From: UBA3951 sp050952125
GTDB lineage: Bacteria > Bacillota > Sulfobacillia > Fermentithermobacillales > Fermentithermobacillaceae
NCBI GenBank assembly: GCA_050952125.1
Contig: JBMNKK010000003.1
Coordinates: forward strand, 1,035,195-1,099,194
DNA: 64,000 nucleotides
Reading direction: 5' to 3'
Below, one piece after another: positions 1 to 9,231 of this stretch. Numbering within the stretch: the stretch's first letter is position 1; each line of letters begins with the position of its first letter. The notes under the pieces are model-generated. The model was not told the origin of the DNA. It did no database searches and was given only the letters and a program-made list of their open reading frames with translations. Made by a program: the position numbers and the translations under genes.

Positions 1-795
1 TGGCTGGACAAGGAAACCAACCTTCCCATACAGCTAAAGACCGCCATGACGAACGCGCTCGAGACAACCTACACCTTCACCGAATTGGATATCAACGGGA
101 CGATAGACCCGTCGGTGTATGAGTACTGTGTTCCCGCCGGCTTCTCCGTAGTTGAAGAGAACGCAGGCACGGCTGTGGTGACGCTTGAGGAAGCCGAGGC
201 AGTAAGCGGCGTACAGATCGCGGCTACTGAAGAGGCGCCGAGCATGATACTGGCCTTCCCGGGCAAGGTTGTGCTGGTGTACGAAGACTGTGAAGTCATA
301 CAGGAAACGGCTGCAGGCGACTTTGAGATAGCAAGCTGGGCGTCAAAGGGCAGCGCGGGAGGCGGTCCGGTAGAGATACTGAGGGATTCGTACCGGTGGC
401 GCCAAGGGGGCTTGGAGATACGGGTTCAGGGCCCGAGGCGCCTGGACTTGGCAGTGCAGTTGGCGCCCGACTTCAAGCTGCCTCCAATAGAAACCGACTT
501 TGCATCAAGAGCCCAAGTGAAGGTTGAGGTAGACTTGGAGATCGCCGCGCGCGACCAGGAACAGGTTGACGGAGGACACCGCCCGTGGCAGATAGACCCC
601 TCGATGGTAGCGATGCAGTTCGTGAATCTCAATGGGGAAGGTTCGGACCACGGCGAGTTCGCCGTGACCGAGAACACGGGAGTGCAAGCAGTAGTTGAGG
701 TGGAATCAGGAAGCATAAAGACCGTCTACCTAAAAAAGCTTATCAGGCAAGATGAATCGGGCATTTGGTCGGTGGTCGGTTACGACCCCAGGTAG
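1..795 (+). CDS. LolA/DUF4367-like envelope protein, C-terminal part only
   Basis: Partial gene: the frame is open from base 1, so the true start lies outside the window and the ATG at 46 is internal. The first residues (WLDKETNLPIQLK) followed by TYTFTELDINGTIDPSVYEY match the beta-strand pattern of LolA-like lipoprotein-sorting folds, which are secreted half-barrels that bind lipid or hydrophobic ligands. After the PAGF turn comes a second small beta-rich unit resembling DUF4367 (about residues 60-160), then an acidic tail with no motif I recognise. Envelope location is inferred from the family, because the signal peptide region is missing. A hairpin 20 bp downstream ends the transcript. 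The family assignment rests on pattern only; the existence of the gene is secure. Confidence 0.7.
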   Translation, partial: WLDKETNLPIQLKTAMTNALETTYTFTELDINGTIDPSVYEYCVPAGFSVVEENAGTAVVTLEEAEAVSGVQIAATEEAPSMILAFPGKVVLVYEDCEVIQETAAGDFEIASWASKGSAGGGPVEILRDSYRWRQGGLEIRVQGPRRLDLAVQLAPDFKLPPIETDFASRAQVKVEVDLEIAARDQEQVDGGHRPWQIDPSMVAMQFVNLNGEGSDHGEFAVTENTGVQAVVEVESGSIKTVYLKKLIRQDESGIWSVVGYDPR

Positions 796-814
796 ACCAC
801 TCTAAACGAGGCAT

Positions 815-846
815 AAGGTTCCTTAGCCTATGGGTTAAGGGACCTT
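815..846 (+). terminator. Hairpin terminator after the LolA-like gene
   Basis: A 14-bp stem with two G.U/A.C-type imperfections (AAGGTTCCTTAGCC / GGTTAAGGGACCTT) closes a TATG loop 20 bp after the stop codon. The U-tract is short and interrupted, so termination strength is uncertain. Confidence 0.6.
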
Positions 847-861
847 TCACATTAGTTGTTA

Positions 862-890
862 TTGACCGAAACTTTGTGGTAGTGTATGGA
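862..890 (+). promoter_or_regulatory. Candidate sigma-A promoter for the ABC exporter pair
   Basis: TTGACC (862-867) and TATGGA (885-890) are separated by 17 bp in the 236-bp gap before the ABC genes. The -35 matches 5 of 6 consensus bases but the -10 only about half. The rest of the gap shows no gene; a clear AAGGAG site (1017-1022) precedes the ATG at 1032. Confidence 0.35.
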
Positions 891-1031
891 ACGGATGTGC
901 GTTGGCGGGACATTTTCGTGTTGGGGAGTGAAACTGTGCTCATCCTCTAAAGAGCCTCTCTCTCTTGCCCGGTATTCCGGGCGCTGTAAGGCATCGGGCC
1001 TTCCTTCTTCTCATTTAAGGAGCATTTACTT

Positions 1032-2804
1032 ATGGCTAACTTAAGACGCCTGCTTGGCTATCTTCGGCCTCATTTGGCCTTGGCGATACTCGTCGTGATA
1101 CTGATGATCACCGCGAGTCTCCTTGAGATTTCCCCTGCCGCGCTGGTCCGACGAGTAGTCGACGAGGCACTGCCCCAGCGCAATATGGGTATGGTGGCGG
1201 TATTGACTCTCTGGTACCTTGGAGTATTCGCCTTAAGAGGCGTGGTCAACTACTTTCAGTGGTATGCCTCGGAGCTAATCGGACAGAGAGTGATATACGA
1301 GCTGAGGCAGTCTATACACGACCACCTTCAAGACCTCCCGCCCTCGTACTTCACGAGCATGGGAACAGGTCAGGTAATGTCGCGCCTCACCTCGGACATA
1401 GAGTCTATCCAGCACTTTGTAGGGTTCGGAGCGCTGCTCCTGGTCAATATGGTGATCATGTTCGGCACTGTAGCCACGTATCTGTCTTTCATGAACTGGA
1501 AGCTGACTCTCGTGACCTGCGCGAGCTACCCGCTCTTGCTGCGCACGGTGTTCTGGCTTGACAAACACATTCGCCCGGCATGGAAGAACGTACGGGAAGT
1601 CATGGGAAAGCTCACGGAGACGCTGCAAGAGAATGTCATGGGCATCCGGGTCGTCAAGGCCTTTGCTAGGGAACCTCACCAGGTTGAGAAGTTCAGAGAA
1701 AAGAACAACGCTCACCTGGAAGCCAACCTCAAGAGGGCCCAGATTGAGGCAAAAGCCCAGCCGGTGCTAGATTTCCTGTCGGGACTATCCAGCATCGCGA
1801 TGATTGGGTACGGAGCGTTTCTAGTCATGTCCGGTGAGGTATCCGTCGGCACCTTATTCGCCTTCTACACTCTCACCTGGAGTTTGATCTGGCCCATAAG
1901 GATGCTGGGGTGGCTTGTCAACTTGGCGGAACAGGCCATGGCGGCAGCGCCTCGCCTGTTTGAGATGCTCGATGCCGTGCCCTCCATCCGCAGCAAGCCT
2001 GATGCAGTGGAACTGGTCGATCCAAAAGGACACATCGTCTTCGAAAACGTGAGTTTCACCTTTCCAGGCGATTCAAGAGAAGCTCTGAAAGATGTAACCT
2101 TAGAGATCCTGCCCGGAGAAACGGTAGCGATCGTCGGAGGAACCGGCTCCGGTAAGTCAACGCTGGTCAATCTCTTGCCGAGGTTCCTAGACCCGACATC
2201 GGGGCGGATCACACTTGACGGTATAGACTTGAGAGATCTTGATCTCAAGTCCTTGAGGCGCCATATCGGTTTGGTGCTCCAGGACAACTTCCTGTTCTCT
2301 GCCACGGTGCGCGAGAACATAGCCCTGGGCCGGCCGTCCGCTCCTCCGGAGGAGATTGAAAAGGCGGCGGAGCTGGCGCAGGCATTGGAGTTCATATCCG
2401 AGCTTCCAAGGAAGTTTGAGACCCCCGTGGGCGAACGCGGGATCGGACTTTCCGGCGGGCAGAAACAGAGAGTAGCTCTGGCCAGAGCTCTTCTGATGGA
2501 TCCCAGGATCCTCATCTTGGACGAGGCTACGTCCAGCGTTGATACGGAAACCGAGTACCTCATCCAAGAAGGACTGGACGAGGTCATGAAAGGCCGGACA
2601 TCCATCATCATCGCCAAGAGGCTTTCCACTATCAGGGGAGCCGACAAGATCGTGATCATGGAAGAAGGACAGGTGTTGAAGGTCGGTACCCATGAAGAGC
2701 TCTTGGCGGAGGACGGGTTCTACAGAAAACTGTTCGAGAGCCAGTTCGCAGAAGAAGACGTGGAGAGGGCACTCCGGCTTGAACTGGGAAAGGAGGCCGT
2801 GTGA
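1032..2804 (+). CDS. ABC exporter half-transporter, subunit 1 (degenerate-site NBD)
   Basis: Type I ABC exporter of 590 aa: six-helix membrane domain (about residues 10-310) fused to an ATPase domain (about 335-580). It should export drugs, lipids or peptides from the cytoplasm with its partner encoded next. The NBD has Walker A GGTGSGKST (about 370), signature LSGGQ (about 473) and Walker B ILILDEATSSVD (about 492). The switch (H-loop) histidine is replaced by lysine at about residue 529 (IIAKRLSTI instead of IIAHRLSTI). The neighbour has the normal histidine but an altered signature, the asymmetry expected of a heterodimer with one catalytic and one degenerate site. RBS AAGGAG precedes the ATG. 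The substrate cannot be told from sequence. Confidence 0.92.
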   Translation: MANLRRLLGYLRPHLALAILVVILMITASLLEISPAALVRRVVDEALPQRNMGMVAVLTLWYLGVFALRGVVNYFQWYASELIGQRVIYELRQSIHDHLQDLPPSYFTSMGTGQVMSRLTSDIESIQHFVGFGALLLVNMVIMFGTVATYLSFMNWKLTLVTCASYPLLLRTVFWLDKHIRPAWKNVREVMGKLTETLQENVMGIRVVKAFAREPHQVEKFREKNNAHLEANLKRAQIEAKAQPVLDFLSGLSSIAMIGYGAFLVMSGEVSVGTLFAFYTLTWSLIWPIRMLGWLVNLAEQAMAAAPRLFEMLDAVPSIRSKPDAVELVDPKGHIVFENVSFTFPGDSREALKDVTLEILPGETVAIVGGTGSGKSTLVNLLPRFLDPTSGRITLDGIDLRDLDLKSLRRHIGLVLQDNFLFSATVRENIALGRPSAPPEEIEKAAELAQALEFISELPRKFETPVGERGIGLSGGQKQRVALARALLMDPRILILDEATSSVDTETEYLIQEGLDEVMKGRTSIIIAKRLSTIRGADKIVIMEEGQVLKVGTHEELLAEDGFYRKLFESQFAEEDVERALRLELGKEAV

Positions 2805-4624
2805 TGTCTGAATACGATCTTGACCTCCAGGAAGACGAAGAAGAACGACCGTTTGACAAGAAGCATTTCATGCGGATCTTGAGCTATACGCGGCCGTACA
2901 GAAAAACCGTAGTAGCCGCGGCTGCTTTGACACTTACGGGCATCGTGATCGGCTTGGTCGAGCCTCTTCTGTTCCGGACTGCCCTTGACAAGGGCATAGC
3001 CTCCGGTGACATGAGGACGCTCGCTCTCGTACTCAGCTCCCTATTGGCTCTCCGCGTAATCGCGATGATAGCGTCGAGGGCGCAGATAAAGACTACGAAC
3101 TACCTTGGCCAAAGAGTGCTATTCGACCTACGCCAAGGGCTCTTTGAGCATGTGGAACACTTGCCGTTTTCGTTTTTCGACCACAGGCCGGCGGGCAAGA
3201 TCATCTCGAGGATAACAAACGACGTGAATCATATCGGCAACCTGGCTGCATCGGGCGTGATAAACGTCGTCAGCCAGCTTATCTCGCTCATCGGCATCAT
3301 TGTCATCATGGTTTCCCTTCACTGGAGAATGGCTGCCCTTTCGTTCACGACCATTCCCTTTCTTGCGTTGGTTCTCACCAAGCTTAGGTGGGCTCTCCAA
3401 AGCGCGTGGGGAAACACCAGGAAAGCAGTGGGTGAGATCAATGCCCACCTAAATGAAACCATCCAGGGGCTGCAGGTTATCCAGGCCTACGGAAGGGAAG
3501 ACACCAACAGCACGAAGTTTGAGAAGGCCAACAGGAAGTACTTTGGATCGTACATGAACGCGATAAGGCTGGACCAGGCCTTCTGGCCTCTCGCCGATAT
3601 CGTGGGCGCCGCCGGAACTTGTATCGTCATATGGTACGGTGCATCCGAGTATATAGCAGGGAACATGACGCTGGGCCTCATGTTAGCCTTCACCAACTAC
3701 CTGGGCAAGTTCTGGGCGCCGATCAGCACTTTCTCGCGCGTTTGGAGCCAGATCTTGTCCGCCATGGCATCGGCCGAAAGAGTCTTCGGTATCCTCGACC
3801 TGAAGACTGAGGCCGAGGAGAGCAAACCTTCTGCCGGTGGCACCCGTGAAAGGCTCACGAAGCTCCCTCGCCTTAAGGGCGAAGTTGAGTTCGACCGGGT
3901 AACATTCGGGTACAGGGCTGCCGAACCTGTCCTCCACGAAGTCAGCTTCACTGTGAAGCCCGGTGAAACCATCGCCTTGGTAGGGCCCACAGGCGCGGGA
4001 AAGACAACCATCATCAACCTCCTGGCGCGGTTCTACCTGCCGACCGAAGGAAGGGTTCTGGTAGACGGCCACGACCTCATGTCGGTTGACCTGCCTTCCT
4101 ACAGAAGCCAGTTCGGCACGGTCCTCCAGGATACGTTCATTTTCTCGGGCACGATCATGGAGAACCTGAAGTTCGGCAAGCTGGACGCGACGGAGGAGGA
4201 AGTTGAACGGGCGGTGGAAGCGGCCTGTGCCAAGCAGTTTATCCTCGACATGCAGGGCGGGTTCGACGCTGAGGTCAAGGAGAGGGGAACCAACCTCTCC
4301 AGCGGGCAGAGGCAGCTCTTGGCGTTTGCCAGGGCAATTCTCGCCGACCCTCGCATACTCATACTCGATGAAGCGACGTCAAGCGTTGACCCCGAAACGG
4401 AAAGGCTCATCCAGCAGGCGATGAAAGCTCTCTTAGCCGGGCGCACCGCCTTCATAATCGCCCACCGCCTCTCAACGGTGAGAGCGGCCGACCGCATAAT
4501 GGTCATTGAAGACGGCAAGATCGCGGAACAAGGAACGCACGAAGAGTTGGTGAGACTCGGAGGGAAGTATGCCGCCCTCTACGAGGCTCAGTTCAAACGG
4601 CAGGAAGACCGCGCCACGGCATAG
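2804..4624 (+). CDS. ABC exporter half-transporter, subunit 2 (catalytic-site NBD)
   Basis: Second half of the exporter, 606 aa: charged N-terminus, six-helix membrane domain (about 25-330), then an ATPase domain with Walker A GPTGAGKTT, Walker B ILILDEATSSVD and a normal H-loop IIAHRLSTV. The signature reads LSSGQ instead of LSGGQ. With subunit 1, its Walker and H-loop residues face the canonical LSGGQ to make one good ATP site, while its LSSGQ faces the Lys-bearing site. Its ATG overlaps the upstream stop by one base (TGATG) behind AAAGGAGG at 2789-2796. A GTG three bases earlier is possible but too close to that site. Related to the BmrCD/YheHI and TM287/288 type; substrate unknown. Confidence 0.92.
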   Translation: MSEYDLDLQEDEEERPFDKKHFMRILSYTRPYRKTVVAAAALTLTGIVIGLVEPLLFRTALDKGIASGDMRTLALVLSSLLALRVIAMIASRAQIKTTNYLGQRVLFDLRQGLFEHVEHLPFSFFDHRPAGKIISRITNDVNHIGNLAASGVINVVSQLISLIGIIVIMVSLHWRMAALSFTTIPFLALVLTKLRWALQSAWGNTRKAVGEINAHLNETIQGLQVIQAYGREDTNSTKFEKANRKYFGSYMNAIRLDQAFWPLADIVGAAGTCIVIWYGASEYIAGNMTLGLMLAFTNYLGKFWAPISTFSRVWSQILSAMASAERVFGILDLKTEAEESKPSAGGTRERLTKLPRLKGEVEFDRVTFGYRAAEPVLHEVSFTVKPGETIALVGPTGAGKTTIINLLARFYLPTEGRVLVDGHDLMSVDLPSYRSQFGTVLQDTFIFSGTIMENLKFGKLDATEEEVERAVEAACAKQFILDMQGGFDAEVKERGTNLSSGQRQLLAFARAILADPRILILDEATSSVDPETERLIQQAMKALLAGRTAFIIAHRLSTVRAADRIMVIEDGKIAEQGTHEELVRLGGKYAALYEAQFKRQEDRATA

Positions 4625-4661
4625 GCAAGAAGGCGCTTTACTGCTATAACGAAGATAGGCT

Positions 4662-4687
4662 GAAGCTGCTCTCCAAAGAGCAGCTTC
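4662..4687. terminator. Hairpin between the ABC exporter and MFS genes
   Basis: Perfect 11-bp stem GAAGCTGCTCT / AGAGCAGCTTC with a CCAA loop, 38 bp after the ABC stop. There is no U-tract, so it may be a weak terminator, a processing site or an attenuator ahead of the MFS gene. Confidence 0.5.
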
Positions 4688-4706
4688 AAATCATCGGTGT
4701 CAGGAC

Positions 4707-5933
4707 GTGGATCGAATGGAGATATGGCGCCGGAACCTCTACCTAATGCTCATCACCGTGTTTGTCGGACAGGCGTCTTTCACGCTTATAACGCCTTTCC
4801 TGCCTTATGTGTTGAAGTCTATGGAAGTAGTGGACAACCTGGGATTGTGGTCAGGCATGGCGTACTCTGCTTCTTTCTTCACCACGGCAATCATGGCTCC
4901 TGTATGGGGTTCCGTTGCCGACAAATACGGTAAGCGACTTCAGCTCCTAAGGTCCGGCTTGGGTATCGCCCTTACGTACGCTCTGTATCCGCTTGCGCGG
5001 ACGCCTGCCCAGTTCGTGCTGATGCGCGGACTCACCGGGTTCCTATCAGGGTTTGTGCCCGCTTGCACCTCTCTCATCGCTACGGGGACGCCTGATCAGA
5101 ACATGGGCTATGCGCTGGGCCTATTTCAGGCTGCCAGCGCGGCAGGCACGATCTCAGGTCCGCTCGTTGGGGGAATCATGTTCTCTGCAATGGGAATGCA
5201 CAGCACTTTCCGCCTTGCGGCTGTGATCTTGACCGTGTTCACGGTCGTGCCCTTTCTGCTTCTCAAGGAAGAAGTCGCGCCTTCTCCGAAGCCAATCAGG
5301 ATACTCGGCGACCTGAAGGAGGCTTTCACAAACAAGCACCTGGTAATGGTGTTCTTATGTCTCTTCCTGGTTCAGGCCGGCATACAAGCGACGCAGCCTA
5401 CGCTGACTCTGTACATTGACATGATAGCAAAAGGCAAGGATTCGACTGTGGTGAACGGCATCATCTACTCAATGGCAGGGTTGGGCACCGTTATCGGGGC
5501 AACGCTGACCGCCCGGCGGGGTGCAAACACCTCCACACAGAGCCATATGAGCGCATTCCTTGTGGGCCTGCTTGGTTCAGCCGTCTTTGTAGCTGCCCAA
5601 GGTATATGGGTCCAGCTGCTTCCCATCGCCGGCCTAAGGTTGATGTTCGGGGCCTTCAACGGGATACTCACGGTGGCCGGGAACGTGCTGGTCGCCACCG
5701 CAGTAACTAAGGAATTCAGAGGTAGGGCTTTCGGCGTCATGAACGGCGTGCTGCCTATGGGGTCGGTGGTAGGTCCCCTTTTGGGCGGGATGGTAGGGGA
5801 TGCTCTCGGCCTCGGGTCATCGTTCTACGTGGCAAGCATGGTGTTCCTGCTGGCCACGGGCCTATTTTCCCTGTATACACGGCGAATAAGCAATTTCGCA
5901 GAGAAAGAGGCCGGTGTCAGCAGCAAAGCGTAA
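4707..5933 (+). CDS. MFS transporter, DHA1-like multidrug efflux type
   Basis: Protein of 408 aa with about 12 hydrophobic helices, the usual size for DHA1 proton-antiport exporters. After helix 2 it has the cytoplasmic loop GSVADKYGKRLQLL, the Major Facilitator motif A (G-x3-D-x2-G-x-R/K). Helix 5 carries GPLVGGIMF, similar to the antiporter motif C. It probably exports small hydrophobic compounds from the cytoplasm. The GTG at 4707 has only a weak AGGA nearby; an ATG at 4716 (MEIWRRN) is an equally good start. Divergence of function within this superfamily is large, so the substrate is not assigned. It converges on the glycosyltransferase gene with a 23-bp gap. Confidence 0.85.
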   Translation: MDRMEIWRRNLYLMLITVFVGQASFTLITPFLPYVLKSMEVVDNLGLWSGMAYSASFFTTAIMAPVWGSVADKYGKRLQLLRSGLGIALTYALYPLARTPAQFVLMRGLTGFLSGFVPACTSLIATGTPDQNMGYALGLFQAASAAGTISGPLVGGIMFSAMGMHSTFRLAAVILTVFTVVPFLLLKEEVAPSPKPIRILGDLKEAFTNKHLVMVFLCLFLVQAGIQATQPTLTLYIDMIAKGKDSTVVNGIIYSMAGLGTVIGATLTARRGANTSTQSHMSAFLVGLLGSAVFVAAQGIWVQLLPIAGLRLMFGAFNGILTVAGNVLVATAVTKEFRGRAFGVMNGVLPMGSVVGPLLGGMVGDALGLGSSFYVASMVFLLATGLFSLYTRRISNFAEKEAGVSSKA

Positions 5934-5956
5934 GTCCGGCTTGATTTTGGGGCCGC

Positions 5957-7069
5957 TTAGCTTCTTCGCTTCTTGCCGGCAAGCACTTCCCGGTACACCT
6001 GCACCGTCTTTTCCGCCATTATCTTGGCGTCAAACAGTTCCTCGGCTCTCTTTCGCGCGCTCTGCCCCATCTTGAATGCCAAGTCAGGGTCAACCGCCAG
6101 CCTCACCATTGCCTGGGCAAGCGCCTTTGGCTGTCGGGGAGGCACCAAGAGGCCGTTCTCGCCGTCAACAATGGCTTCGGGCACCCCACCTACTGCCGTC
6201 GACACGACAGGAAGCCCGGCCCCCATTGCCTCCAGCACCGCGAGAGGCAGGCCTTCATAGTCTGATGACAAAGCGTAGATATCCAGTTCTGCGAGAAACC
6301 CCGGCACATCGCTTATGAAGCCCGCCATTTTCACGTAGGGCTCCAACCGCAACTCCCTGAGCTTCGCCTTGAGGGCATCTTCCAGAGGACCGGTGCCGCC
6401 CACTACAAACCTAACGGAGGGTTCGGCTGCAAGCACAAGCTTGGCGGCCTCGAACATAACGTCGAGCGCTTTCTGGCGGTGGAGGCGTGCCACCGTGCCG
6501 ATCACCATACCCCGCTCGTCCTTATGTCTGGGGCGCCTTCTCTTGTAGGGGGTGAGGTCGATGCCGTTTGGAATGGCCGTGATCAGAGAAGCAGGAAGCC
6601 CTGACTCCACAAGATCCTTCTCCACTCCGGCCGACACCGCGATTACTCGTTCGGACAGGAGCGAGGCCACGGACCTGTTGATCAGCCTTCTGAACGTGCC
6701 CGCCCTGGGCGGCACTATGCCGGCTTCGTTTGGGATGCGCACCAGATTGTGCTTGGTGTAGACAACAGGTATACGGAGGAACTTGGCGGCCAAACGCCCT
6801 GAAAGGGAACTGTGCGTGTGCACGATGTCCGGCCGGACTTCCCGCATGAGCCCAATAAGTTCGCGAGTGAGGGCCGTGGAGTACGAAATATCCCTGCCCG
6901 ATACCGGTATCCTGTTCATGCCCGCTGCATCCATTCGCTCGGCCAGGAGCCCGTCCGGACAAGCAACCACGACTTCCAGTTCGTCGAAAGCCGGCTGCGA
7001 TAGAAGATTCAGCAGATACCTGCCTGCACCCCCTATATTGGTGTCGGTTATGATGTGAAGAACCCTCAT
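5957..7069 (-). CDS. Glycosyltransferase family 4 (GT-B fold)
   Basis: Protein of 370 aa with the two Rossmann halves of a GT-B enzyme. The N-terminal acceptor half starts MRVLHIITDTNIGGAGRYLL with the glycine-rich loop; the C-terminal half begins about residue 190 (GTVARLHRQKALDVMFEAA) and has the nucleotide-sugar motif EGLPLAVLEAMGAGLPVV. It should transfer a sugar to a cell-surface glycan or lipid on the cytoplasmic face. The ATG at 7069 overlaps the upstream stop as ATGA; the longer frame upstream lies inside the ligase gene and is spurious. Gene order (DUF4330, ligase, glycosyltransferase) points to assembly of a surface polysaccharide or teichoic-acid-like polymer. Confidence 0.9.
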   Translation of the reverse strand: MRVLHIITDTNIGGAGRYLLNLLSQPAFDELEVVVACPDGLLAERMDAAGMNRIPVSGRDISYSTALTRELIGLMREVRPDIVHTHSSLSGRLAAKFLRIPVVYTKHNLVRIPNEAGIVPPRAGTFRRLINRSVASLLSERVIAVSAGVEKDLVESGLPASLITAIPNGIDLTPYKRRRPRHKDERGMVIGTVARLHRQKALDVMFEAAKLVLAAEPSVRFVVGGTGPLEDALKAKLRELRLEPYVKMAGFISDVPGFLAELDIYALSSDYEGLPLAVLEAMGAGLPVVSTAVGGVPEAIVDGENGLLVPPRQPKALAQAMVRLAVDPDLAFKMGQSARKRAEELFDAKIMAEKTVQVYREVLAGKKRRS

Positions 7070-8619
7070 TCGCCAGCACCGCCTGTCTTCTGTTGTTTCC
7101 GGAGGACTATCCCGGAGCTCATTCCCATCACTGCCCAGAATACCAGGGTAACCCTGGGGTTGTACCAGGTGTGTTCGATGACGCCCTGAAGCATCTGCCC
7201 TGCAATAGCTGCGAACGCCCCTGCCAGCACACCAATCTCCAGCCATCTCTCAGTCCATCCGCCCTTCTCTCTGAACAGCACACTCAGAACGCGGAGGGTC
7301 CACACTACAAAGAACCATGCAAAAGCCAGGAACCCGAATAGCCCGATTTCAAGGAGCATCTGCACGTAGACGCTGTGTGCGTGCGGAGCGGGGGTCTGGA
7401 CTATCATGAACTCGGGGTAGACATGGCTGAACGCCTCTGCGCCCAGGCCAACGCCGCGGAAAAGATACTCCCGCAGCATAGCAAAGGAACCGCGCCAGAT
7501 GAAGACGCGGTAACTGTTGGAGCTGTCTTCCAAGCTGAACGACGACATGAGCCTGTCTACGAGAACGGGCGGGGCAACTGCGAGGGCCAGCACTCCAACG
7601 AGCAAGCCCAAGATGAGAAGGCGCCTCTCGTACAAAACCGCCACGATGGCAAACGAGACGATGAGGCCCAGCCACGCGCCCCGGCTGAATGACAGGATCA
7701 TCCCGATTCCTTGAACGCCGAGGAACGCCAAGAGCACCAGACGGTCTCGCCAATCTCTCTTCTTTAGGAGCAGTGCTGCTGTAAGGGGTAGAGCCAGCCC
7801 CAGCATCTCGGCGAAAAAAGTGGGGTTGGTGAAGGTGCCCACATACCGCACAATGTCTTCTTCAAACCTCTCATCCAGCCAAGACCTTGGGGGCATCCAT
7901 CCGGATACCTTTTGATACACGGCTGCAAGGCCCGAGAAGGTCGCTCCCGTGAGAAACGGCCAGATAACCATCTCACCCTTACCGCGAGCCGCAGCGTCGG
8001 CAGCCATAAAGAAAATGAGTCCGCAAAAACACCAAATCACGAGGTTGTAGATGCTAGCCCCGGGCAGCGCCGACGCAAACGTTGCGCCTACTAAGAAGAC
8101 GAACACCATGGTCAAGGCAGCTGTTGTTCCAAACTCCGGAAATACCCAAAAACGGCTGGTGACTTCGCCGGTTGCGCTAATGAAATCCCGGTCCACAGGA
8201 GTCCTCCGGCGCTCTTTCGCTCTACTCCACAGAACCACGCTTAAGCTGCCCGCGATAGCTAGAAAGACTAGTTCGGTAGGAAACACGCACGCGAGCGCGA
8301 GCGAGATGCCGATAATGGTCTCGGGACCCGGTTTCACACCGTATGGAGCAAACGCCAGACTGGCCATAGGGCCGATAAGAGGGAGCCAAAGCTTCTCGAC
8401 AAAGAGGCTGCCTTTTCCCCACTCCCTGCCAAGCCTCCATACCCCGGAAAGGCTCTTGCCCACAAAGCTTGCCTCGAGAACCCTGTCTAGGTACAGGAAG
8501 AGAGCCGCAAGGCCGATCGATACCTTGCTGCCGACTCTGTCGGCAAGACTGAAGACCGCGCTCTCCTTATATGCCGGAACGGGAGTTCCGCCGGAAACAT
8601 GGGCATCCGGAAGGCTCAC
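7066..8619 (-). CDS. O-antigen ligase/polymerase-like membrane protein (Wzy/WaaL family)
   Basis: Protein of 517 aa with about 12 hydrophobic segments and a large outside loop near residues 330-410 that holds the Wzy_C-type region (SFSRGAWLG, then YRVFIWRGSFAMLREYLFRGVGLGAEAF and the H in TPAPHAHSVYVQMLLEIGLFG). These are hallmarks of O-antigen ligases and oligosaccharide polymerases that join lipid-linked glycans outside the membrane. In a Gram-positive host it more likely polymerises or attaches a cell-wall or exopolysaccharide glycan, or glycosylates proteins. It overlaps the DUF4330 gene by 4 bp and the glycosyltransferase by 4 bp, so the three are translationally coupled. Confidence 0.85.
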   Translation of the reverse strand: MSLPDAHVSGGTPVPAYKESAVFSLADRVGSKVSIGLAALFLYLDRVLEASFVGKSLSGVWRLGREWGKGSLFVEKLWLPLIGPMASLAFAPYGVKPGPETIIGISLALACVFPTELVFLAIAGSLSVVLWSRAKERRRTPVDRDFISATGEVTSRFWVFPEFGTTAALTMVFVFLVGATFASALPGASIYNLVIWCFCGLIFFMAADAAARGKGEMVIWPFLTGATFSGLAAVYQKVSGWMPPRSWLDERFEEDIVRYVGTFTNPTFFAEMLGLALPLTAALLLKKRDWRDRLVLLAFLGVQGIGMILSFSRGAWLGLIVSFAIVAVLYERRLLILGLLVGVLALAVAPPVLVDRLMSSFSLEDSSNSYRVFIWRGSFAMLREYLFRGVGLGAEAFSHVYPEFMIVQTPAPHAHSVYVQMLLEIGLFGFLAFAWFFVVWTLRVLSVLFREKGGWTERWLEIGVLAGAFAAIAGQMLQGVIEHTWYNPRVTLVFWAVMGMSSGIVLRKQQKTGGAGE

Positions 8620-9125
8620 TTATACCCCTCCGGGCCCAGATCCATTGTCAAAACATGGCCGTTTGCCTGAGCGAACTTCGTGTGGATTCCCAGGGACAGA
8701 CCAACCCTAACCTCAACGCCGTTCATCGTGATGGAGTTCTCACCAAACCTCGCGTTGCCCGCGATAGTCACGCGAGCGTCGACCCGGTCCTCGGAAACGC
8801 TCTTAATCAGCCTGCCCCCTTCGTCTGTGTACCAAAACTCGGCAGGCGAAGTCTCGACGCCCTTGACAACGCCGATCACAGCACCGGTCTTGAACTCCGA
8901 GACGGTAGTGCTGTGTCTGAAGGCTTCTGCGGTGCTAGGACGTATACCGGTAATGATGATCGTGATTTCGATTGGCTTCTCCTTCGCGGCTATCTCGGCT
9001 CCCAAATCTCTTCCAAATCGGGCATATGCGAACCAGGCTCCCACTACAACAACTGCGAGTATTAAAGCCAAGTCGATCACGCTGATCTTCCCGAAAACGC
9101 GACCTCTCTCATCCAAAAAACGCAC
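8616..9125 (-). CDS. DUF4330-family membrane-anchored protein
   Basis: Protein of 169 aa. The N-terminus MRFLDERGRVFGKISVIDL followed by one transmembrane helix (about residues 18-36) is the typical DUF4330 opening; the rest is a beta-rich outside domain of about 130 residues. The molecular role is not known. It starts with GTG behind GAGAGGGGTG and overlaps the next gene by 4 bp. As first gene of the glycan cluster it may be a scaffold or accessory factor for the ligase, but that is inference from position only. Confidence 0.75.
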   Translation of the reverse strand: MRFLDERGRVFGKISVIDLALILAVVVVGAWFAYARFGRDLGAEIAAKEKPIEITIIITGIRPSTAEAFRHSTTVSEFKTGAVIGVVKGVETSPAEFWYTDEGGRLIKSVSEDRVDARVTIAGNARFGENSITMNGVEVRVGLSLGIHTKFAQANGHVLTMDLGPEGYK

Positions 9126-9231
9126 AAAAACACCCCTCTCACGAAAAACCAGTACTACACTGCTATATTACCTGAAAACGCGGGGGCTCGACAGAGCCGG
9201 CTCCTGGAGAGCGGGCTTCCTCATCTACCCT

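Noticed and set aside
1865..2659. A 264-codon minus-strand frame inside the ABC exporter gene
   Set aside because: Antisense shadow of the ATPase domain coding region; low-complexity Ser/Arg-rich translation without RBS or promoter.
7070..7246. Extension of the glycosyltransferase upstream of 7069
   Set aside because: Lies within the ligase coding region in another frame; the ATG at 7069 in ATGA overlap gives the normal GT-B start.
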